Shown one piece after another: positions 59,058 to 64,000 of a stretch of DNA of 64,000 bases; position 1 is the stretch's first letter, and every line of letters starts with the position of its first letter. The DNA is from Hyposmocoma kahamanoa. Lineage: Eukaryota; Arthropoda; Insecta; Lepidoptera; Cosmopterigidae. The stretch is from positions 15,510,521 to 15,574,520 of the forward strand of contig NW_020653726.1 of the NCBI RefSeq assembly GCF_003589595.1, read 5' to 3'. A program made the position numbers and the translations under genes. The notes under the pieces were generated by a model that had not been told where the DNA came from, searched no databases, and saw only the letters and a list, made by a program, of their open reading frames with translations.

Positions 59058-59638
59058 TAGAGACCTCCATACTAGCGTCTTTCGAACGTCAGCCTCAGAA
59101 TTGTCAACGCACGCACAGCGTCGCGTCTATACGACGTCCGCGCGACTTCGATGCAACGCTAGGGCGGCGTATACCCGCGACATTCGGGACTATTTAGCAG
59201 TCGCTCAGTGCTAGCTTTGTTGCGTTCACAAATTAGTTAGGTATATTACGTTGTGTCGATGCTGTGTGTACGTTGGCAAGACGCTGACACTCAAAGGATT
59301 CTCTTATGGAACCTGTTAGACTCCCCTCACAACGCACTCACAACGTCGGCACGACGCGCGCGCGGCGGCGCGACGCCTCACCAGCGCGGCGTATATCGGA
59401 CGTTCATCACTATTTATAGGGTCTACTACCGTTCTCTAACCGACATTCGTCTGAAACAATTACTGTCAATTACGTAATACTCGACTAAATCAAACGAGCG
59501 GAAGTAGACTCCCAGCAGTCGCCTACTGTCGCCACGCTAGTTTTGCGCCGCCGACGGTCAGACGTCCAGGTCGACGCTGTGCGTATTTTGGCAAGACGCT
59601 GACGCTCGAAAGACGCTAGTGTGAAGGGTCTCTTACTG
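59058..59638. mobile_element. GC-rich MITE-like element
   Basis: The left end AGAGACCTCCATACTAGCGT continues as the inverted complement of the right end (GACGCTAGTGTGAAGGGTCT). Inverted similarity covers about 60 bp. The interior has two related GCTGTG-GTACGTTGGCAAGACG blocks and CGCG-rich runs. Confidence 0.65.
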
Positions 59639-59639
59639 A

Positions 59640-59870
59640 GTCGTGACTCCCCCGCGGAAACAGTTTCTGCATGATGCATCTGTGGCGGTCTTTGGCATAG
59701 TAGAGTGCATCATTGAGGCCCATGCCGAGAGCCGTACAAACTTGGTCGGACCATCTTGTAGGACAGCGACCCCTCGGACATTTACCACCAATCCGTCCGG
59801 CAACCATTAGCTGTTCCAGGTTGTGCCCTTCTTTCCTGGCACTGTGACCAAGAAACCAAATATGTTACGG
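59640..59870 (-). mobile_element. LINE ORF C-terminal fragment
   Basis: The minus strand reads FLGHSARKEGHNLEQLMVAG, GGKCPRGRCPTRWSDQV and YYAKDRHRCIMQKLFPRGSH, then stops. This is the GRxPTRWSDQ/DRxxW end common to insect non-LTR ORFs. Confidence 0.7.
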
Positions 59871-60074
59871 AGACGTAAGATGGATAGCCTGGTATGGGCT
59901 ATAAACTCCCGCAAAATTGAGTGTTTGGTGCAACCAGTAAAACGGATACGCAAAATTTTCCTTCAGCACAAAAATTCTTGCTTGAACTACGGCAAAGTAG
60001 TTCGTTATATAAAACGAACTTTGGTGTAGTACGAAAAACTTGCTTAGCTCGTCATTTTTGCTTAGTCGAAGTGG

Positions 60075-60290
60075 GTAGTTTCGTGGGTAATGAAACTATT
60101 TTTTTTATAAACGAACCAACGTTTCGGGCCCTGGTCCCATGATGACTGCCACTCAGTGAGCCGTCTCTACGGGACCTGTAAAGGGCCCGAAACGTTGGCT
60201 TGTTTGAAAACAACAAATACACGCCATTTAGATGCGAAAAATAATTTCATTTTCATGTAACAATCGCGAAATCCTAAGAATTCCTAGTTT
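60075..60290. repeat. Foldback element copy
   Basis: Arms CGAACCAACGTTTCGGGCCC and GGGCCCGAAACGTTGGCTTG face each other around about 50 bp, with outer arms partly decayed. Confidence 0.75.
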
Positions 60291-60726
60291 TATTTTATAA
60301 ATCTCAGCCTTAGTCAAGTTCCAAAGAATAAAATAAAAATTTCACGTATAAAATTTTTGTTTACCCAAAACGTGCCTTCCTGGTCACGTTATCACGTGCG
60401 TTCAAACGCTGTTGCTTAAATATTTCCATTAACCACATCGCGTGGTCACAGTCACGTTTGCTAATTATGTATGGCTTCTGGCTAACACTGTCTCGGCAAG
60501 GTAATTTTGGATAACAGGGTACCCAGAGTATCTTAAGAAAATCCCTTCCATTGTTTTAATACCTGCTGCCAATTTCTTCTTGTTGTGCCAATTTTTTTAT
60601 TATTTTTAAATTATATAAGTAGTATGTATATGTATACTGCCGTCATTGCGTTACATGTGCCCAAGCTGAGATCTTTCCTTGAGCAGGACACCGAGATGAT
60701 ATTGGTAAAAAACCGTATTCGTCGGT

Positions 60727-60842
60727 AATGATGGGTCGTGGGAAAATGTTCATTTTGAAATTTTTCAGAAAAATAATAATTTTTCCGAATGTTTTTCTAT
60801 ATTTTCCCACTTTTAACGGTTGGCACTTGTCAAAAGTTGATT
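60727..60842 (+). repeat. Short repeat shared with PLC intron
   Basis: GGTCGTGGGAAAATGTTCAT to GCACTTGTCAAAAGTTGA matches 8127-8250. Confidence 0.55.
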
Positions 60843-61265
60843 TTTTTTGTAGGTATGTTACGCGATAAATCCAGTATTTGTGAAACTATTTTCAAGATTC
60901 TTTTTTTATTGGAAAGAGGGTACCTCTACCTATATTGGTCCCTTTTAATTTTGTAAAATGTCATCCACCTCTAAGGATGATTGTTCACGCATGAAGATTT
61001 ATTTTTATAAATAGCGCCTAAATTTTACTATAAAGAGCAATTATTTTAATGGTTGATTTTGCTATTCTCTAATTCAAGGCGTTTTTCTCTCTCAATATAT
61101 TTTGAGCAGTGAGAACCGATTTTTATTATCTTCTGTGTCAAGTCCCGTATAGTGGCGAACTAGAGGGTGAATCCGGGTTTGCGCACTTTCCGGTAACCGA
61201 TTTCAATAAAATTTGGTAATCATATGTAATTCCAAGTACTTTTGAGGTTGGTTTTTTTAGTAGCT
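60843..61265 (+). repeat. Interspersed repeat family E, copy 2
   Basis: Matches 50280-50665 closely, for example GAGAACCGATTTTTATTATC. The first 50 bases of the family are missing. Confidence 0.75.
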
Positions 61266-61339
61266 ACTCTGTACTGAGTTTATATAATTCACGCTAAATA
61301 AAACTTCAAAAAATTTTATATCTAAACGAAGAACATAAT

Positions 61340-61600
61340 ATGAGCTCTTAGGTTTTCGCGATTGTTACACATAGGAAATGAAACCGGAAAAATTTCCGGA
61401 TTTAAATCGCGAATATTTGTTTTTTCAAACAAACCGACGTTTCGATGTTTCGGGCCCTTTAAAAGTCCCATGGTCACGGTTGACTATAATGTCAATGTCA
61501 ACCGTGACCATGGGGTCTGTAAATGTCCCGAAACGTCGGTTTGTTAGAAAAAACAAATATACGCGATTTAAATCCGGAAAAATAGTTTTATTTCTTAAAC
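61340..61600. repeat. Foldback element with nested perfect palindrome
   Basis: Outer arms as in the 33-kb copy. In the centre an 18-bp perfect stem, CCCATGGTCACGGTTGAC (61467-61484) with its complement (61497-61514), has a 12-nt loop. Confidence 0.82.
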
Positions 61601-61904
61601 ATAATATGAGCTTTCGAATTTCTTAACAATACACTTGGTATAAGAAAGCCACTTGTGACCATACGTCAAAAGTGCCTTTGTCACAGCCCTAAAAATAATA
61701 CAAACTACATGAAAAAAGATACGTACGTGAAATTTTAATAAAAAGTTGTCAACTAGTTTCGTTCGTAGCAACTTTAATTATCTCTCTTGAAAAGTTGCCA
61801 TTTTGCAGATGTGGCCTTATACTATACTGTCTACACTGATACAGTATATATGGAAGGCAAAGCAAGTGCAATCATAGACGCTATAGATCAAATATCTTGT
61901 TAAG

Positions 61905-62070
61905 AATATGTTTTTTTTTATAATGTCAAGTAACGGGACGAATAAGTCGTACGCCTGATGGTAAGCTTCACGTCTGTCCATAACAGTTGCAGTGCCACTC
62001 AGAGCTTTGTGAGACATAAGAGACATAAGTTGACAAGTCCCATGTGCCTGTAATTTCACTAGCAAATGTT
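61905..62070 (-). repeat. Interspersed repeat family C, copy 5
   Basis: The minus strand carries GGCACATGGGACTTGTCAAC and GAGTGGCACTGCAACTGTTA. Confidence 0.72.
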
Positions 62071-62329
62071 CCATTCATCTCTGCTCAGACGGTGATAGTT
62101 AAGAACTTTCAAGTGAACCATAGCTGCTTGTCTGTCGTTTTGAATTGGCCTGATAAAAATAAATTCACTTCCGTTTTTACTGTTTCAGTGAAATCACCCC
62201 AGGGTTGAGTTAAGTCAGGGTTAAATGTGCCAACGTTGACCCCGATGTCATCATTTGTTTACCTTCGCACCGTCTGAAGCCGTATTAACGCAGCGGTTGC
62301 TTAAAATTGTGGAATTTTTAAGAAATACG

Positions 62330-62560
62330 AACGTTTGTTTTGTTTGAAAAAAACAAATACTCGAGATTAAGATCCGAAAAGTAGATAGATAGATAGATAG
62401 ACAAACACTTTATTCACTGATATAATACAAATACAGATTAAGCATAAAAGAAAAAACAAAACATGATTGTCATAGCAGTGAAACTGCGCTGACTCAGCAC
62501 ATGCCTAATTTTCCTAAGGCGCTGGTTTTCAGTCAGGACCAACGAGAGGGATTACGTTAT
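62330..62560 (-). repeat. Foldback arm piece and TATC-tailed retroelement end
   Basis: 62330-62382 matches a foldback arm (GTTTGAAAAAAACAAATACT). Next, 62380-62420 reads on the minus strand as GAATAAAGTGTTTGTC plus TATC units, the same 3' end as the LINE at 42.2 kb. Confidence 0.55.
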
Positions 62561-62764
62561 TTGAAAGCAAAAATATAACGACTATGCGTAAAGTTAAACA
62601 TTCACATTATTGTCATATACATATACATAGTAAAATACATATATATATACATATACATGCAAATAGTGTATCTAAAATAACCTGTTTGACTTGTAAGTGC
62701 ATGAGCGAATGTGAAAGTGAACGAAAGTAGTTTCAAAGTAGAGATTTCAGTCATAAAAAGAATA

Positions 62765-62870
62765 TTTCGATACCTCCAATGAATACTACGCCAATATAAT
62801 TTTTGGACCTGTTCTGTTTTTTTTGTCCTTTGGTTCTTTTTTTCCACATGTTCACGTTTACGTGACATGA
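62765..62870 (-). repeat. Repeat family F, minus copy
   Basis: TTTCGATACCTCCAATGAAT then ACTACGCCAATATAATTTTT, complement of the family F end at 52555. Confidence 0.6.
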
Positions 62871-63529
62871 ACAGACAACCTGACCAGACATGTTACCACG
62901 TGATGATATTAGAGTTACTCATCAGTGCACTGACCGAATAGCAATGTGCAAGACCAGCCTGCTGAGTAGACGTTTCCTTTGTTTCACATTTAAAAATTAT
63001 ATTGTTTATATACACTCACACATGTAAATAGAATTTGTATAAATAGTCTAGTTTTAGAAATAAAGATCTCTTTGAATCCAGACATCAACGCTGTCTCATT
63101 GACGACGACGGAACTCTCCTGACTACAGCATCCTCTCACTGCGGCCGAAACATCTCTAGCCGTCAGCTTATCTGATCAGTCTTGTAACTCTGTGAGACTG
63201 GCAGTGAGAAAATTTACTCCTTGCACCCCTTATCGTTCCCACCTTCTGCCTGTTACCTCAGGTCACATGGTAGCAAGCTTTCTCTACCTATCCATATACG
63301 TGTATATAGTAGTGTATGGTTAGGGCTAGGTTGTTAGGTAGGAACGCAGGGTTTGTTTGTGATGGTTTACAGCTTTCCTTTACAATTTCATGTACAGCCA
63401 GCTAGATTTAATTACACATGCAAGTCGATACTCAACAGTAACACTCATATCACACCCGACAAATACTACATAAAAAGATAAAGTTAGTTGGTTCTACACC
63501 ACAAAATATGTTTTTTTGTTTGGTGTTTT
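62871..63529. other. Unassigned sequence
   Basis: No gene recognised. Part (63080-63250) is less AT-rich than its surroundings. Confidence 0.35.
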
Positions 63530-63650
63530 TATTTTCACAAAATTCGGGAAGCATAATATTAGTAAATAAATAAGGCTGTTTACAAAAATAACAGAAGATG
63601 ACCAAAAAATAAAATTGGCGTGGTGTCTATTGGAGATATCGATTTATTTT
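63530..63650 (+). repeat. Repeat family F, copy
   Basis: TTCGGGAAGCATAATATTAG and AAAATTGGCGTGGTGTCTAT match the copy at 19012-19125. Confidence 0.65.
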
Positions 63651-64000
63651 ACTTCCATTTATACTCTAGATAGATTTGAAATTTGGCATAATTAACCTTG
63701 ACCTGATGCTGCAACCAGGACAGTCTGCAGACTACCCAACTCTTCAACTACTTACAGATATTTCGAGTTTGTGCTCATTGAATTGAACGTTTCGACGCAT
63801 GGTTGGCATACAAGTGGCGACTTTTGGCACTTATCTGTTTTGTATCGGCGGTTTTTTATTTATATACTTTATTTATATTTATATTTTCATTTAATTAATT
63901 ATAAGAACTTAATCTTGTGTGTCAATATACATTTAATGAGTTAAGTGTGTAAAAGGTTTAGATACATAATTGCTTATTTATAGGGTAGGTATATACATAT
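63651..64000. other. Unassigned AT-rich end of window
   Basis: Nothing recognised. Confidence 0.4.

Noticed and set aside
59616..59807. Open frame on the minus strand as a host gene
   Set aside because: The RGRCPTRWSDQ and AKDRH pattern is that of a LINE ORF end and the frame is broken upstream.

Overview
This window looks like AT-rich nuclear DNA from an insect, most likely a moth or butterfly. The support is two intron-rich genes with GT/AG introns, and many tRNA-derived SINEs, hAT-type MITEs, foldback elements and 5'-truncated non-LTR retrotransposons of the kind common in Lepidoptera. No prokaryotic, viral or organellar gene block was recognised. Species cannot be assigned from the sequence alone.

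Gene 1 (+ strand, 4286-19363) is the 3' part of a phospholipase C-beta gene, closer to the PLCB1/Plc21C branch than to norpA/PLCB4. Thirteen exons splice without a frame break into 685 codons plus a stop. They encode the end of the X domain, a His-rich and acidic X-Y linker, the Y half of the catalytic barrel, the C2 domain and the C-terminal coiled-coil region. The PH, EF-hand and most of the X domain must lie before base 1 of the window or in exons I could not see.

Gene 2 (+ strand, about 38.8-55.7 kb) is a diverged relative of mitochondrial malate dehydrogenase. Eight exons join in frame to about 427 codons. The Rossmann fold, the NAD-binding acidic residue and the overall MDH layout remain. 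However, the catalytic His and Asp, the substrate-loop arginines and the NPVN Asn are all replaced, and Cys-rich extensions sit at both ends. It reads as an intact but probably non-enzymatic paralogue, and is the most interesting gene here.

Layout: 1-4.3 kb is repeat-rich sequence, probably PLC intron. 4.3-19.4 kb is PLC. 19.4-38.8 kb is a gene-poor region with AT-rich unique sequence and scattered elements. 38.8-55.7 kb is the MDH-like gene, with introns full of SINEs, MITEs and LINE pieces. 55.7-64 kb is almost all repeats. The repeats include a 287-bp hAT-like MITE in three copies with 8-bp target duplications (one nested in a LINE), a second hAT-like MITE in four copies, foldback elements with long hairpins, at least nine tRNA-derived SINE copies or fragments, and non-LTR reverse-transcriptase fragments. 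The two genes show no functional link.

All exon boundaries were read by eye from splice sites and reading-frame continuity. Repeat edges are approximate unless target duplications are described.
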